Position numbers and translations under genes: made by a program
NCBI GenBank assembly: GCA_018713335.1
Contig: DVOW01000035.1
Location: 1 to 60,141, forward strand
Origin: Candidatus Merdivicinus intestinigallinarum
GTDB lineage: Bacteria > Bacillota > Clostridia > Oscillospirales > Ruminococcaceae
DNA length: 60,141 bases
Direction of reading: 5' to 3'
In this document: in pieces, positions 34,512 to 43,382 of the stretch
Numbering within the stretch: position 1 is the stretch's first letter
How the letters are laid out: every line of letters begins with the position of its first letter
Notes under the pieces: model-generated
Told to the model about the DNA's origin: nothing
Database searches by the model: none
Seen by the model: the letters and a program-made list of their open reading frames with translations, nothing else

Positions 34512-34751
34512 ATGAGATTAGATAAGTATTTAAAAGTCAGCCGGCTGATCAAGCGCCGGACCATTGCCAACGAAGCATGCGATGCCGGAAAAGTCCTGGT
34601 CAATGGGAACGCGGCCCGAGCTTCCTATGATGTGAAGATAGGGGATGTGATTGAAATCCAGATCGGCGCGCATCCCATTAAGGCAAAGGTATTGGCAGTT
34701 GCGGAGGTCGTCCGGAAGGAAGGCGCCGCAGAGCTGTATCAGCTGCTGTAA
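34512..34751 (+). CDS. rqcP: S4-domain RNA-binding protein RqcP (YabO/HslR family)
   Basis: A 79-residue S4 protein (MRLDKYLKVSRLIKRRT, GKVLVNGNAARASYDVKIGD). In Bacillus RqcP works with RqcH on stalled 50S subunits to add C-terminal alanine tails during ribosome quality control. The length and its position before yabP fit YabO exactly. Confidence 0.93.
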   Translation: MRLDKYLKVSRLIKRRTIANEACDAGKVLVNGNAARASYDVKIGDVIEIQIGAHPIKAKVLAVAEVVRKEGAAELYQLL

Positions 34752-34819
34752 ACCGGCATATTCCCGCCCTTTCCCGAATAGGATAGTACCGAAAGAAAAT
34801 TCTGGAAAGGGTGTTCAAA

Positions 34820-35098
34820 ATGACAGAGTCGAAATCGCTCCATACGCCGCACCACCTGATTCTGGAGGACCGGAAAAAATTGACGCTTTCCGGCGTCCAG
34901 GATGTGGATTGTTTTGACGAACAGGCCGTCGTCCTGTTTACCAACATGGGCAAGCTCATTATCCGGGGCCAAAACCTCCATGTCAACGGGTTCCAGGTAG
35001 AATCCGGGGATTTTTCCATGGAAGGGGATATAAAGGTCCTGGAGTATGCGGAAAACGAAAAAACGCGGTTCCCGTTTTTAGCGCGTCTTTTTCGTTAA
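34820..35098 (+). CDS. yabP: Sporulation protein YabP
   Basis: A 92-residue protein with the YabP-family core HHLILEDRKKLTLSGVQDVD, TNMGKLIIRGQNLHV and the C-terminal GDIKVLEY. In Bacillus yabP is a sigma-E gene of unknown biochemical role, needed for normal cortex/coat assembly together with yabQ. ATG 34820 follows ggaaaggg at eight bases; an in-frame GTG at 34811 overlaps that site. Confidence 0.92.
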   Translation: MTESKSLHTPHHLILEDRKKLTLSGVQDVDCFDEQAVVLFTNMGKLIIRGQNLHVNGFQVESGDFSMEGDIKVLEYAENEKTRFPFLARLFR

Positions 35099-35109
35099 CG
35101 GAGGCGGCT

Positions 35110-35628
35110 ATGGGATTTGCACCGGAAACGGCTGTCTTCCTCTATGCCTGTGCCCTTGGTGCCGGGTTAGGGGTTCTTTATGATGTGTTCCGCCTGCTGC
35201 GCCTGGTAACAGGAGGGAAAGCCCTGCTTGTTTTTTTGGAGGACCTGCTCTTTTCCTTCCTTGCGGCAGGCTGTACGCTGTATTTTATGATTGAGTTTTG
35301 CAGCGGCTGGCTGCGGCTTTTTGTCTTGGCAGGGGAGGCTTTGGGCTTTATCCTGTACCATTTTACGGTTGGAGAAATCGTAATCCGTTTGCTGCGGCTG
35401 ATCTGTCGGGGAGTCCGTTTTCTGCTTTTGGGAATTTGGCGGAAAATTTTGTATCCTCCCTTGCGGATTCTGTTATTAATTGTACAAAAAATAAAACACC
35501 TAGTTGTTGCGATTTCACAAAAATTCGGAAAGCCCCTTTTTTTTCAAAATTTATCCTTGCAACTCCATCCCAAGATGATGTATAATGAAAATAATAGTAA
35601 TCAAACAGATACAGGAAAGGATGGCTAA
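35110..35628 (+). CDS. yabQ: Spore cortex biosynthesis protein YabQ
   Basis: A 172-residue membrane protein with three to four hydrophobic segments. It carries the YabQ signature LGVLYDVFRLLR near the N-terminus and GEIVIRLLRLI near the middle. YabQ localises to the forespore outer membrane in Bacillus and is needed for cortex formation. The C-terminus is polar and overlaps divIC by eight bases from the start chosen here. An aacggaggcgg site precedes the ATG. Confidence 0.9.
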   Translation: MGFAPETAVFLYACALGAGLGVLYDVFRLLRLVTGGKALLVFLEDLLFSFLAAGCTLYFMIEFCSGWLRLFVLAGEALGFILYHFTVGEIVIRLLRLICRGVRFLLLGIWRKILYPPLRILLLIVQKIKHLVVAISQKFGKPLFFQNLSLQLHPKMMYNENNSNQTDTGKDG

Positions 35629-35926
35629 GCAAGGGATGAAGACGAAAAAGAGCAAGGTCAACCGGATTGTAACTGTGGCGATTATTGCGCTGATTGGTTA
35701 TGTAGTCGTTTCCTTGTTTGTGTTGCAGGCGGATATATCCGCGTACAGGCGGCAGCTTTCTTCTTTGGAAGAGCAGTGCCGGCAGCAGGAACTGGATAAC
35801 CAGGAATTGGAGGAAATCATGGATAGGGACTCCGATTTTGATTACATTGTAAAAATGGCGCGTGAAAAGCTTGGGCTGGCATTCCCCGATGAGCATATTT
35901 TTTATGATGTGTCGGGAAATGAATAG
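35621..35926 (+). CDS. divIC: Septum formation initiator DivIC (FtsB-like)
   Basis: A 101-residue bitopic protein: a Lys-rich cytoplasmic tail, one transmembrane helix (VTVAIIALIGYVVVSLF), a short extracytoplasmic coiled coil and the family block DSDFDYIVKMAREKLGLAFPDE. It forms the FtsL-DivIB-DivIC division complex. ATG 35621 or 35636 could both serve; the spacing of aggaaagg fits 35621 tightly. Confidence 0.88.
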   Translation: MAKQGMKTKKSKVNRIVTVAIIALIGYVVVSLFVLQADISAYRRQLSSLEEQCRQQELDNQELEEIMDRDSDFDYIVKMAREKLGLAFPDEHIFYDVSGNE

Positions 35927-35972
35927 ATTTATTGGCAGCAGGGAAAAATAAGAGGAGGATCATCAAACATTT

Positions 35973-36437
35973 ATGCAGCTTGAAGTAGGAAAAATTTACG
36001 AGGGCAAAGTAACCGGGATCACGAAGTTTGGCGCCTTTGTGGATCTGGGCGACAATGTGACCGGTATGGTTCATATTTCAGAAGTGGCCCCGACGTTTGT
36101 CAAGGAAATCACGGAATTTGTCACGATGGGCCAAACTGTAAAGGTAAAGGTTCTGAATATCGGCGAGGAAGGCAAAGTGAGTCTTTCCATGAAGCGCGCT
36201 GTTGATACGCCGCCTGCCTCTCAGTCCCGTCCTCAGCGGCCTCGTGGATTTGATCGCGACCGGCGCGGAAACGGCGGCGCGGACAGCGGCAATGCTGCTT
36301 ATAATAAGTCCTCCGAAGGCGGAAAGAGCTTTGAAGATATGCTGAGCAAATTTATGCAGCGCAGCGATGAAAAAATGTCCGATTTGAAAAAATCTATGGA
36401 CAGCAAACGAGGCTCTTATCAAAAAAGATCCCGCTAA
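35973..36437 (+). CDS. yabR: S1 RNA-binding domain protein YabR
   Basis: A 154-residue protein with a single S1 domain at the N-terminus (GKIYEGKVTGITKFGAFVDL, then GMVHISE and GKVSLSMKRA). A low-complexity Arg/Gly/Ser segment and a charged tail with SFEDMLSKFMQ follow. It corresponds to Bacillus YabR after divIC. RNA target unknown. It is followed by a terminator. In Bacillus spoIIE comes next; it does not here. Confidence 0.9.
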   Translation: MQLEVGKIYEGKVTGITKFGAFVDLGDNVTGMVHISEVAPTFVKEITEFVTMGQTVKVKVLNIGEEGKVSLSMKRAVDTPPASQSRPQRPRGFDRDRRGNGGADSGNAAYNKSSEGGKSFEDMLSKFMQRSDEKMSDLKKSMDSKRGSYQKRSR

Positions 36438-36451
36438 TGCTTGAACACAGT

Positions 36452-36492
36452 GCCTGCGGCGTGAAGTCCTATTTTCGGCCGCGGGCTTTTTT
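36452..36492 (+). terminator. Intrinsic terminator ending the yab cluster
   Basis: GCCTGCGGC (36452-36460) pairs with GCCGCGGGC (36478-36486) with one wobble, followed by six T. Confidence 0.88.
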
Positions 36493-36528
36493 CTATTACG
36501 GAAACGTTAGTCGGAAGGAGTATGCGCT

Positions 36529-36909
36529 GTGAAAATTCAGGAATCTGGCGAAAATTATTTGGAAACTGTGTTGATATTGGAAAAGAAAAACGGAACCGTC
36601 CGTTCTGTAGATGTGGCTAATTACCTTGGCGTGTCAAAACCCAGCGTCAGCCGGGCCATGAGCGTGTTAAAAGCGGCGGGATATATCAGCCAGGAAAGCT
36701 ACGGCGACATCTATTTGACAGAAGCCGGCAGGGAAAAGGCCGGCGCAGTTTTAGAACGCCACCGGCTGATTTCCAAGTTCCTGCGCCTTTCTGTGGGAAT
36801 TGATGAGGAAACAGCGGACCGGGATGCCTGCCGCATTGAGCATGTAATCAGCGATGCAACGGAACAGGGAATGCGGAAATATGTAGAAGATCATTCCTCT
36901 TTGGAATGA
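36529..36909 (+). CDS. DtxR/MntR-family metal-dependent transcriptional regulator
   Basis: A 126-residue repressor with an N-terminal winged helix (VDVANYLGVSKPSVSRAMSVLK, shown here only as a region) and the dimer/metal domain, without an SH3 domain. Metal-site residues by alignment: Asn9 where DtxR has Met10 and MntR Asp8, Glu12, the His of RHRLISKF, and C-R-I-E-H. In that last block Cys matches the iron-sensing DtxR rather than Glu99 of the Mn sensor MntR. The ligand is therefore more likely Fe(II) or unusual. GTG start at 36529 follows ggaaggag. No transporter target is adjacent. Confidence 0.87.
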   Translation: MKIQESGENYLETVLILEKKNGTVRSVDVANYLGVSKPSVSRAMSVLKAAGYISQESYGDIYLTEAGREKAGAVLERHRLISKFLRLSVGIDEETADRDACRIEHVISDATEQGMRKYVEDHSSLE

Positions 36910-36910
36910 A

Positions 36911-36935
36911 AAAGCCCCCTTTTATAGGGGGCTTT
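36911..36935. terminator. Bidirectional terminator between the regulator and pncB
   Basis: AAAGCCCCCT (36911-36920) pairs with AGGGGGCTTT (36926-36935), A-run before and T-run after, serving both converging genes. Confidence 0.9.
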
Positions 36936-36941
36936 CTTTTG

Positions 36942-38396
36942 TTAGAATTGTTTTTGAGATAACAGCATGTGCTTACTGTTCCAGCACTGTTCAGAAAGGT
37001 CAACATAGTACCGGTGGGGGTTTTCAAAACGTTTGACTTCATCCCACAACGTGTTGATCTGTTCCGCGCAGTAATCCCGGATTTCCTTTAAGCTGGGAAG
37101 CGAATAAACGCACACGCCGCTTTGGAAAATATGCTCCATCATGGGGCGCAGCTCCACATCCTCAAAGGTCTTGGATTTCCAGGTTTCCAGTGGGTCAAAG
37201 AGGGTAATGGGCCCTTCCGCCGGGACATCTTCCTCAAAGAGGGCCACATAGTCCGCCACAGCCTTGCCGCTGTCTTTTTTGAATAGGCGGTACACTTTTT
37301 TCAGGTTCGGCGTTGTAACCTTTTCAACAGTTTCACTGATTTTGATCCGCGGCTGGAACACGCCGTTTTCTTTGACTGCTACCAGCTTGTAAACACCGCC
37401 GAAAACCGGGTCGCTCTTGGAGGTAATCAGGTTTTCGCCAACGCCGAAGGTGTCCACCTTGGCTCCCTGCAAAATCAAATCCCGGATCAGGTATTCATCC
37501 AGGGAGTTGGAGGCAACGATCTGGCAGTCGGGATACCCCGCGTCGTCCAGCATTTTCCGCATTTTTTTGGAAAGATAGGCGATGTCGCCCGAATCAATGC
37601 GGACCCCCTTGGGACGGTAGCCTTTGGGCTTTAACACCTCATCGAAGCACTTGATGGCGTTGGGGATACCGGATTTCAGCACGCTGTAAGTATCCACCAG
37701 CAGGGTGCAGCTGTCCGGATAGATTTCTGCATAAGCCTTAAAGGCTTCGTATTCGCTGTCAAAAAGCTGGACCCAGCTGTGTGCCATCGTCCCCATGGCC
37801 GGAACCTCAAATTCCCGGTCGGTGATGGTGCAGGCAGTACCCGTGCATCCGCCGATGAAAGCGGCCCTGGCCCCCAAAATAGCTGCATCGTAGCTTTGGG
37901 CGCGGCGGGAACCAAATTCAAAAACGGAACGCCCTTGGGCGGCCCGGACAATCCGGTTGGCCTTGGTGGCCACCAGGGACTGGAAGTTGACAGTCAAAAG
38001 CACCATGGTTTCAATGAGCTGCGCCTCAATAATGGGGGCAACGACAGTCACCACCGGTTCGCCGGGGAAGATGGGGGTTCCCTCTTTCATAGCCCAGATA
38101 TCGCCGCTGAAATGGAACCCTCGGAGATACTGAAGGAATTTTTCGCTGAACATTTTTTTGCTGCGGAGATATTCAATATCATCTTCCGTAAAATGAAGGT
38201 TTTTCACATATTCCACCAGCTGCTCCAGCCCGGCGCAGATGGCGAACCCGGCCTGATCGGGGATTTTGCGGAAAAACATATCAAAGACAGCAACCTGGTC
38301 CCCATATCCCTGCTCAAAATAGCCGTTGGACATGGTCAGCTCATAAAAATCCACAAGCATTGTCAGATTGCGATTGTTGCTCCAATTCATGGTCAA
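36942..38396 (-). CDS. pncB: Nicotinate phosphoribosyltransferase
   Basis: A 484-residue enzyme that joins nicotinate to PRPP, the entry step of NAD salvage. Recognised by LVDFYELTMSNGYF, the GSRRAQSYDAA region, the catalytic His area AMGTMAHSW and GVRIDSGDIAYLS. The length fits the longer bacterial class. It follows the nicotinamidase-like gene by nine bases on the same strand, giving the pathway nicotinamide to nicotinate to NaMN. Confidence 0.96.
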   Translation of the reverse strand: MTMNWSNNRNLTMLVDFYELTMSNGYFEQGYGDQVAVFDMFFRKIPDQAGFAICAGLEQLVEYVKNLHFTEDDIEYLRSKKMFSEKFLQYLRGFHFSGDIWAMKEGTPIFPGEPVVTVVAPIIEAQLIETMVLLTVNFQSLVATKANRIVRAAQGRSVFEFGSRRAQSYDAAILGARAAFIGGCTGTACTITDREFEVPAMGTMAHSWVQLFDSEYEAFKAYAEIYPDSCTLLVDTYSVLKSGIPNAIKCFDEVLKPKGYRPKGVRIDSGDIAYLSKKMRKMLDDAGYPDCQIVASNSLDEYLIRDLILQGAKVDTFGVGENLITSKSDPVFGGVYKLVAVKENGVFQPRIKISETVEKVTTPNLKKVYRLFKKDSGKAVADYVALFEEDVPAEGPITLFDPLETWKSKTFEDVELRPMMEHIFQSGVCVYSLPSLKEIRDYCAEQINTLWDEVKRFENPHRYYVDLSEQCWNSKHMLLSQKQF

Positions 38397-38405
38397 GACT
38401 CCTTG

Positions 38406-39020
38406 TTATTTGGTAGGAAGGCAGTTTACGACTTTTACGCCGTTTTCCGCCATATAAGCCAGGGCGGCTTGATGGCGAAGCTCAGCCGGATGCCCGGGCG
38501 CATCGTAGGTTTCCACCAGCTGGCAGGGGACGATTACCTCCAAAGTCCGGTTATTCTGATTGGCAAAGGCTTTCAGCGTTACGGCAAACTGCTGGATGCA
38601 GATATCCGTACAGCAGCCAATCACAATTACAGTCTGGATATCCTCCAGCAGCTTGTCCATTCCCGGCGCAAAAAAGGCGTTAGTGGAATTTTTGTACAGA
38701 ACAGCCTGCTGGAACTCCGCGATTTCCGGGGCCAGCTCCGGCTCCACAGTGCCTTCCAAACAGTGGGGCGGGTAAGAAAAAAGCTCTGACGATTCCTGGG
38801 TGTGGCAATCTGTAACGGCCGCCGCAAAAATCCTACGCTGCCGGCATTGGGCCAGGAAATTCCGGGCCGCCGGAAGGATCGCTTCCACCCGGGGGCTTGC
38901 CAGCGCGCCGGTGCGGGTAAACCCTATATTCAGATCAATGGTCAGCGCCAAAGCGCGGCCGGGATCTGAAATTTCATCGAAGTTCCAGTCAGGCCAAAGG
39001 GAACGTTCTTCGCTGTTCAT
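38406..39020 (-). CDS. pncA: Isochorismatase-family nicotinamidase
   Basis: A 204-residue cysteine hydrolase. The triad is visible as Asp in LTIDLNIGF, Lys in YKNSTNAF and Cys in GCCTDICIQ. The metal region PPHCLEGTVEPEL and DCHTQES are typical of nicotinamidases from anaerobic Firmicutes. Linkage to pncB strengthens the call. The ATG follows aaggaggg. The alternative is a related amidohydrolase, judged unlikely. Confidence 0.9.
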   Translation of the reverse strand: MNSEERSLWPDWNFDEISDPGRALALTIDLNIGFTRTGALASPRVEAILPAARNFLAQCRQRRIFAAAVTDCHTQESSELFSYPPHCLEGTVEPELAPEIAEFQQAVLYKNSTNAFFAPGMDKLLEDIQTVIVIGCCTDICIQQFAVTLKAFANQNNRTLEVIVPCQLVETYDAPGHPAELRHQAALAYMAENGVKVVNCLPTK

Positions 39021-39038
39021 AAAATCCCTCCTTCTTAT

Positions 39039-39067
39039 ATTTTACAAGAAAATTTCAAAAGATGCAA
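39039..39067 (-). promoter_or_regulatory. Sigma-A promoter of pncA-pncB
   Basis: Minus strand TTGCAT (39067-39062), 17 bases, TAAAAT (39044-39039), about 20 bases before pncA. Confidence 0.72.
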
Positions 39068-39094
39068 TGCATTTTGCAAGATTTATGATGGAAA

Positions 39095-39618
39095 TCAGAC
39101 ATCCTCAGCGGAAGATCCAGGCCGGATGCGACCCATTATGCAAAGGTCCTCGTATTTTCCTGCGCGGACGCCCGCCATCCGCTTGACGCCCTCTTTTTGA
39201 AAACCGAACTTTTCATACAAATGGATCGCCGCGGCATTGTCCGTAAAGACGGAAAGCTCGATCCGGATCAGCATTAACCAGTTGCGGCAAGATCGAGGAG
39301 GGCTTCCATCAGCGCACGGCCCACCTTTTGATTCTGATACTGGGGATGGACCATCATGCCGATCTCGCTGCAGTGCCGGCCGCGTCCGTTTCCAACGGAA
39401 AGGCCCGCCGCGCCGATGACCTGTTCTTGGCCGTCCTCCTTACGCAGCACAGCGGTAAATTCGTGCTGATTAGGGCCCAGGTTCCGATAATATTCCTTCA
39501 TCTGAGCAGCCTGCTCGGAGGGGATACTGAAAATGTTTTCCATCACGCCGGGCATAACTCGGATCGCGGCGACTTCAGCCGCGTCCTCAGGGCGTGAAGG
39601 GCGAATATAAAAGTCCAT
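39095..39618 (-). pseudogene. GNAT acetyltransferase (YhhY-like) broken by a one-base frameshift
   Basis: The intact first part (39618-39274) gives 114 residues from MDFYIRPSRPEDAAEV to LLDLAATG and a stop. The family should continue from LLDLA into NWLMLIRIELSVFTDN. Exactly this is found in the next frame, and it runs on through AIHLYEKFGFQKEG and RAGKYEDL to a stop at 39095. Adding one A in the CAACTGG run near 39280 restores a 174-residue protein. No slippery heptamer is seen, so this is a real mutation or a sequencing error, not programmed shifting. Substrate unknown. Confidence 0.85.
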
Positions 39619-39631
39619 CCTTGGCCTCCTT

Positions 39632-40762
39632 TCAGATTCGGGTATCTAGGAGCTTCACATATTTGTCATGGAACTGCTGGAAAGTCCCGTTGTCCAACGC
39701 TTCTCGGATTTTTTCCATGAGGGTATTGTAAAAATAGAGGTTGTGCATAACCGCCAGCCGCATGGCCAGCATTTCATTTGCCTTGAACAGATGGCGCAGG
39801 TAAGCCCTGGAATGGCGCTGGCAGGTGGGACAGGTGCATTCCGGGTCGATGGGGGAGTCGTCCTCTGCATATTTGGCGTTCATAATGTTGCGGATACCAC
39901 TCCAGGTGTTCAGGTGGCCGTGGCGGGCGTTGCGGCTGGGCATAACGCAGTCGAACAGGTCAACGCCTCTGGAAACCGCCTCGATAATGTTGCCGGGAGT
40001 TCCGACCCCCATGAGGTACCGGGGTTTCTGAGCAGGCATATGGGGTTCCACCGCGCTGATGATCCGGTACATATCCTCCGCCGGTTCTCCCACGGCCAGG
40101 CCGCCGATGGCGTAGCCGTCCAAATCCAGGTCGGCGATCTGCTTCATGTGCTCCACCCGGAGTTCATCGTAGACGCAGCCCTGGTTGATGCCGAACAGCA
40201 GCTGGTTTTTGTTGATGGTTTCGTCCAGGGAGTTTAGCCGCTTCATTTCCTCCTTGCAGCGGACCAGCCAGCGGGTTGTCCGTGCGCAGGACTGAGTGGA
40301 ATAAGCCAGGGTGGAGGGGTTTTCCACACACTCGTCAAAGGCCATGGCAATGGTGGAACCTAAATGGGACTGGATCTGCATGCTGATTTCCGGGCTCATG
40401 AAGATTTTGCGGCCGTCCACATGGGAATTGAAGGTAACGCCTTCCTCCTGTATTTTCCGCAGGACCGCCAGGGAAAATACCTGGAACCCGCCGGAGTCGG
40501 TGAGAATGGGACGGTCCCATCCCATGAATTTATGCAGGCCGCCCATGCGGTAAATCAGCTCATCGCCGGGCCGGACGTGCAGATGGTAGGTATTGCAAAG
40601 CTCTACCTGGCACTTTAAGTCCTTCAAATCGTAAGAAGAGATCCCGCCCTTGATAGCGGCGGAAGTCCCCACGTTCATAAAAGCGGGGGTCTGCACGGTG
40701 CCGTGGACGGTGACAAATTCTCCCCTACGGGCGGAACCTTCTTTTTTCAATAATTTGTACAT
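39632..40762 (-). CDS. tgt: tRNA-guanine transglycosylase
   Basis: A 376-residue TIM-barrel enzyme that swaps guanine-34 for preQ1 in tRNAs with GUN anticodons. Key parts: LTDSGGFQVFSL (substrate Asp), GGLAVGEP, FDCVMPSRNARHG (nucleophile Asp region) and the zinc site CTCPTC with a downstream Cys/His. ATG 40762 follows GAGGT at six bases; an in-frame GTG at 40774 is less likely. It is encoded just after queA. Confidence 0.96.
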   Translation of the reverse strand: MYKLLKKEGSARRGEFVTVHGTVQTPAFMNVGTSAAIKGGISSYDLKDLKCQVELCNTYHLHVRPGDELIYRMGGLHKFMGWDRPILTDSGGFQVFSLAVLRKIQEEGVTFNSHVDGRKIFMSPEISMQIQSHLGSTIAMAFDECVENPSTLAYSTQSCARTTRWLVRCKEEMKRLNSLDETINKNQLLFGINQGCVYDELRVEHMKQIADLDLDGYAIGGLAVGEPAEDMYRIISAVEPHMPAQKPRYLMGVGTPGNIIEAVSRGVDLFDCVMPSRNARHGHLNTWSGIRNIMNAKYAEDDSPIDPECTCPTCQRHSRAYLRHLFKANEMLAMRLAVMHNLYFYNTLMEKIREALDNGTFQQFHDKYVKLLDTRI

Positions 40763-40783
40763 ATAAAACCTCACATTGTCAGA

Positions 40784-41818
40784 TTACAGGATCAGCATGG
40801 CGTCGCCGAAGCTGAAAAAGCGGTATTTTTCGGCAACAGCCGTATGATAAGCGTTCATGGTGTGCTCATACCCGGCAAAGGCGGACACCAGCATAATGAG
40901 AGTGCTCTCCGGCAGGTGGAAATTGGTAATCAGGCCGTCCAGCACTTTGAACTCATAGGAAGGGTAAATGAAAATGTTGGTCCAGCCTTCCGCTTCCTTG
41001 ATTTCCCCGGTAAAGGTGGCGACGCTTTCCAGGGTCCGGCAGCTGGTGGTGCCCACCGCAATGACCCGGCCGCCGTTTTTCTTGGTTTCGTTAATTAGAT
41101 CGGCGGTTTCTTTGGGAAGGTGGTAATGCTCGGAGTGCATTTTGTGGTTTAGAATATTTTCCTCCTTCACGGGACGGAAAGTCCCAAGGCCCACATGCAG
41201 GGTCACATAGGCGATTTTTACCCCCATGCTTTCCAGCCTGGCCATCAGTTCCTTGGTAAAATGCAGCCCGGCCGTCGGCGCGGCGGCAGACCCCAGTTCA
41301 TGGGAATAAACCGTCTGGTAACGCTCCTTGTCCTGGAGCTTTTCCGTGATATAAGGGGGGAGGGGCATCTGGCCGATTTGGTCCAGAACGGAGAAAATGT
41401 TCCCCTGACACTCAAATTCCACCAGGCGGTTCCCGCCTTCCAAAACATCCAAAACCTCGGCACGGAGCAGGCCGTCTCCGAATACAAAGCGGCTCCCGAT
41501 TTTAGCCCGGCGGCCGGGCTTGACCATTACTTCCCAGCGTTTCTGCTCTTTCTGCTCCAAAAGGAGAAATTCCATGTTGGCGCCGGTATCCTCTTTTTGG
41601 CCGTACAGCCTGGCGGGGAGTACCCGGGAGTCGTTGACCACCAAAAGGTCGCCGAGCTTTAACAGCTCCGTCAAATCCCGGAAGTGATGGTGGGCGATTT
41701 CCCCGGTCTGCCGGTTTAAGCACATGAGCCGGGAAGAATCCCGGGGCTCCACCGGCGTTTGGGCAATCAGCTCCTCCGGCAGGTCAAAATTGTAGTCGCT
41801 TTTTGTCATCAAATTCAT
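40784..41818 (-). CDS. queA: S-adenosylmethionine:tRNA ribosyltransferase-isomerase QueA
   Basis: Builds epoxyqueuosine from preQ1-tRNA using SAM as ribosyl donor. The N-terminal [29 protein letters not shown] and [11 protein letters not shown] are diagnostic; [10 protein letters not shown] closes the protein. The open frame begins at 41851, but the family N-terminus lies at ATG 41809 or 41818; the latter has GGATGA upstream. The gene diverges from the lysine operon and forms queA-tgt. Confidence 0.94.
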   Translation of the reverse strand: MNLMTKSDYNFDLPEELIAQTPVEPRDSSRLMCLNRQTGEIAHHHFRDLTELLKLGDLLVVNDSRVLPARLYGQKEDTGANMEFLLLEQKEQKRWEVMVKPGRRAKIGSRFVFGDGLLRAEVLDVLEGGNRLVEFECQGNIFSVLDQIGQMPLPPYITEKLQDKERYQTVYSHELGSAAAPTAGLHFTKELMARLESMGVKIAYVTLHVGLGTFRPVKEENILNHKMHSEHYHLPKETADLINETKKNGGRVIAVGTTSCRTLESVATFTGEIKEAEGWTNIFIYPSYEFKVLDGLITNFHLPESTLIMLVSAFAGYEHTMNAYHTAVAEKYRFFSFGDAMLIL

Positions 41819-41910
41819 GCAATCATCCATTCTGCCGTGAAACAACGGCATTTATTTTGTCCCCGTCCCCCGGCTTCTTTCGCACAATTCTGAAATCTTT
41901 CGAAAAAAGA

Positions 41911-41939
41911 TTGACACTGCCTGCGGAACATGGTATGAT
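41911..41939 (+). promoter_or_regulatory. Consensus promoter of the lysine operon
   Basis: TTGACA (41911-41916), 17 bases, TATGAT (41934-41939); transcription should begin about 41946, just ahead of the riboswitch. Confidence 0.9.
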
Positions 41940-41960
41940 AAATACAGCCAATCAACATTC

Positions 41961-42122
41961 CAGTCAGAGGAGCGGGATTTAAGAGTAAGCTGCCGGAGGT
42001 TTCCCAAAGCCGTTGAATGCAGCCCAAAGGGAAAACCGCCGAAGGGGATAAATGGGAAGTTATCCGCCTGGCCCTGGGTTTAAGAAACACTGGGTTGTCA
42101 TCATGTGATGGAGAACTGACGC
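41961..42122 (+). ncRNA. Lysine riboswitch (L box)
   Basis: Conserved blocks appear in the right order: GTCAG/CTGAC closing pair (41963-41967 with 42116-42120), AGAGGAGCG (41966-41974), AAGAGTA (41981-41987), CCGCCGAAGG (about 42037), GGATAA/TTATCC stem, CTGGCC, GGTTGTCA and GATGGAG near the end. These match the L box of Bacillus lysC. Binding of lysine should favour the terminator at 42182-42204 and switch off asd-dapA-dapB. Confidence 0.9.
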
Positions 42123-42181
42123 TTGTTCGCCCCCTGTTCGGGCCGGCAATACTCAGTACTATCTATTATAATGCATGATGG

Positions 42182-42204
42182 ACCGGTTTTCAACCGGTTT
42201 TTTT
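42182..42204 (+). terminator. Riboswitch-controlled terminator before asd
   Basis: ACCGGTT (42182-42188), three-base loop, AACCGGT (42192-42198), then a run of T. It lies between the L box and asd. Confidence 0.85.
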
Positions 42205-42287
42205 CATACCGGGCGGAAAATCGTACATATACTGGAAAAGGGCGGACAATTCGCCATAAATATGGCATTAGAAAAGGATGATTTGTG

Positions 42288-43370
42288 ATGAAAACGTATC
42301 GTGTTGGGATTATCGGTGCCACCGGAATGGTAGGGCAGCGGTTCGCCACCCTTTTGGAGGACCATCCGTGGTTCCATGTCACCGCGCTGGCCGCTTCTGA
42401 GCGCAGCGCCGGAAAGACTTATGCGGAAGCCGCCGGGAGCCGTTGGCTGATGAAAACCCCCATGCCCGAATCCATGAAGGATTTGGTCCTGCTGGATGCT
42501 TCCAAGGATATTGATCGAATGAAGGAACTGGTAGATTTCGTTTTCTGCGCCGTCAACATGAAGAAGGACGAGATCAAGGCCCTGGAAGAAGCCTATGCCA
42601 AAGCGGAGATCCCGGTGGTGTCCAATAACTCCGCCAACCGCGGCGTGCCGGATGTCCCCATGGTAGTGCCGGAGATCAACGCGGATCATATCGAAGTCAT
42701 TGAGGCCCAGCGGAAACGATTGGGAACCAAGCGGGGCTTTATCGCGGTGAAATCCAACTGCTCCCTCCAGAGCTATGTGCCGCCGCTGTCCCCCCTGAAG
42801 GACATCTACGGCCTGAAGAAGGTCCTGGCCTGCACCTACCAAGCCATTTCCGGAGCCGGCAAAACCTTTGAAACCTTCCCAGATATCGTGGACAACGTGA
42901 TCCCCTTTATCGGCGGCGAGGAGGAAAAAAGCGAGCAGGAGCCCTTGAAGCTGTGGGGCAAGGTGGAAAACGGCAAAATTGTCAACGCGACGGAGCCTTC
43001 CATTACTACCCAGTGCCTGCGGGTGCCGGTCAGCGACGGCCATACCGCCGCAGTGTTCGCTTCCTTTGAGAAGAAGCCGGAAATCGAGGACATCAAGAAA
43101 ATCTGGGCGGAATTTGAAGGTGAAGCCCAAAAACTGAACCTTCCCTCCGCACCTAAACAGTTTATCCATTATTTTGAGGAGGAGAACCGCCCCCAGGCCA
43201 AACTGGACCGGGATCTGGAAGGCGGCATGGCGGTTTCCGTGGGGCGGCTCCGTTCCGACAGCCAATACGACATTAAATTTGTCTGCCTGTCCCATAACAC
43301 CCTGCGTGGCGCGGCAGGCGGCGCGGTTTTGATGGCAGAGCTTCTGGCCGCCAAAGGCTACATGGATTAA
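42288..43370 (+). CDS. asd: Aspartate-semialdehyde dehydrogenase
   Basis: A 360-residue NADP enzyme reducing aspartyl phosphate to the semialdehyde, the branch point to lysine, diaminopimelate, threonine and methionine. [13 protein letters not shown] binds the nucleotide; the catalytic cysteine is in KSNCSLQ near residue 158; [12 protein letters not shown] follows. The sequence is of the longer class shared with archaea and fungi. ATG 42288 follows aaaaggatg; GTG 42285 is also in frame. Confidence 0.95.
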   Translation: MKTYRVGIIGATGMVGQRFATLLEDHPWFHVTALAASERSAGKTYAEAAGSRWLMKTPMPESMKDLVLLDASKDIDRMKELVDFVFCAVNMKKDEIKALEEAYAKAEIPVVSNNSANRGVPDVPMVVPEINADHIEVIEAQRKRLGTKRGFIAVKSNCSLQSYVPPLSPLKDIYGLKKVLACTYQAISGAGKTFETFPDIVDNVIPFIGGEEEKSEQEPLKLWGKVENGKIVNATEPSITTQCLRVPVSDGHTAAVFASFEKKPEIEDIKKIWAEFEGEAQKLNLPSAPKQFIHYFEEENRPQAKLDRDLEGGMAVSVGRLRSDSQYDIKFVCLSHNTLRGAAGGAVLMAELLAAKGYMD

Positions 43371-43382
43371 GGAGAATTTTAC

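Noticed and set aside
39270-39290. Programmed ribosomal frameshift in the acetyltransferase
   Set aside because: No slippery heptamer or downstream stem is visible; one missing A explains it.
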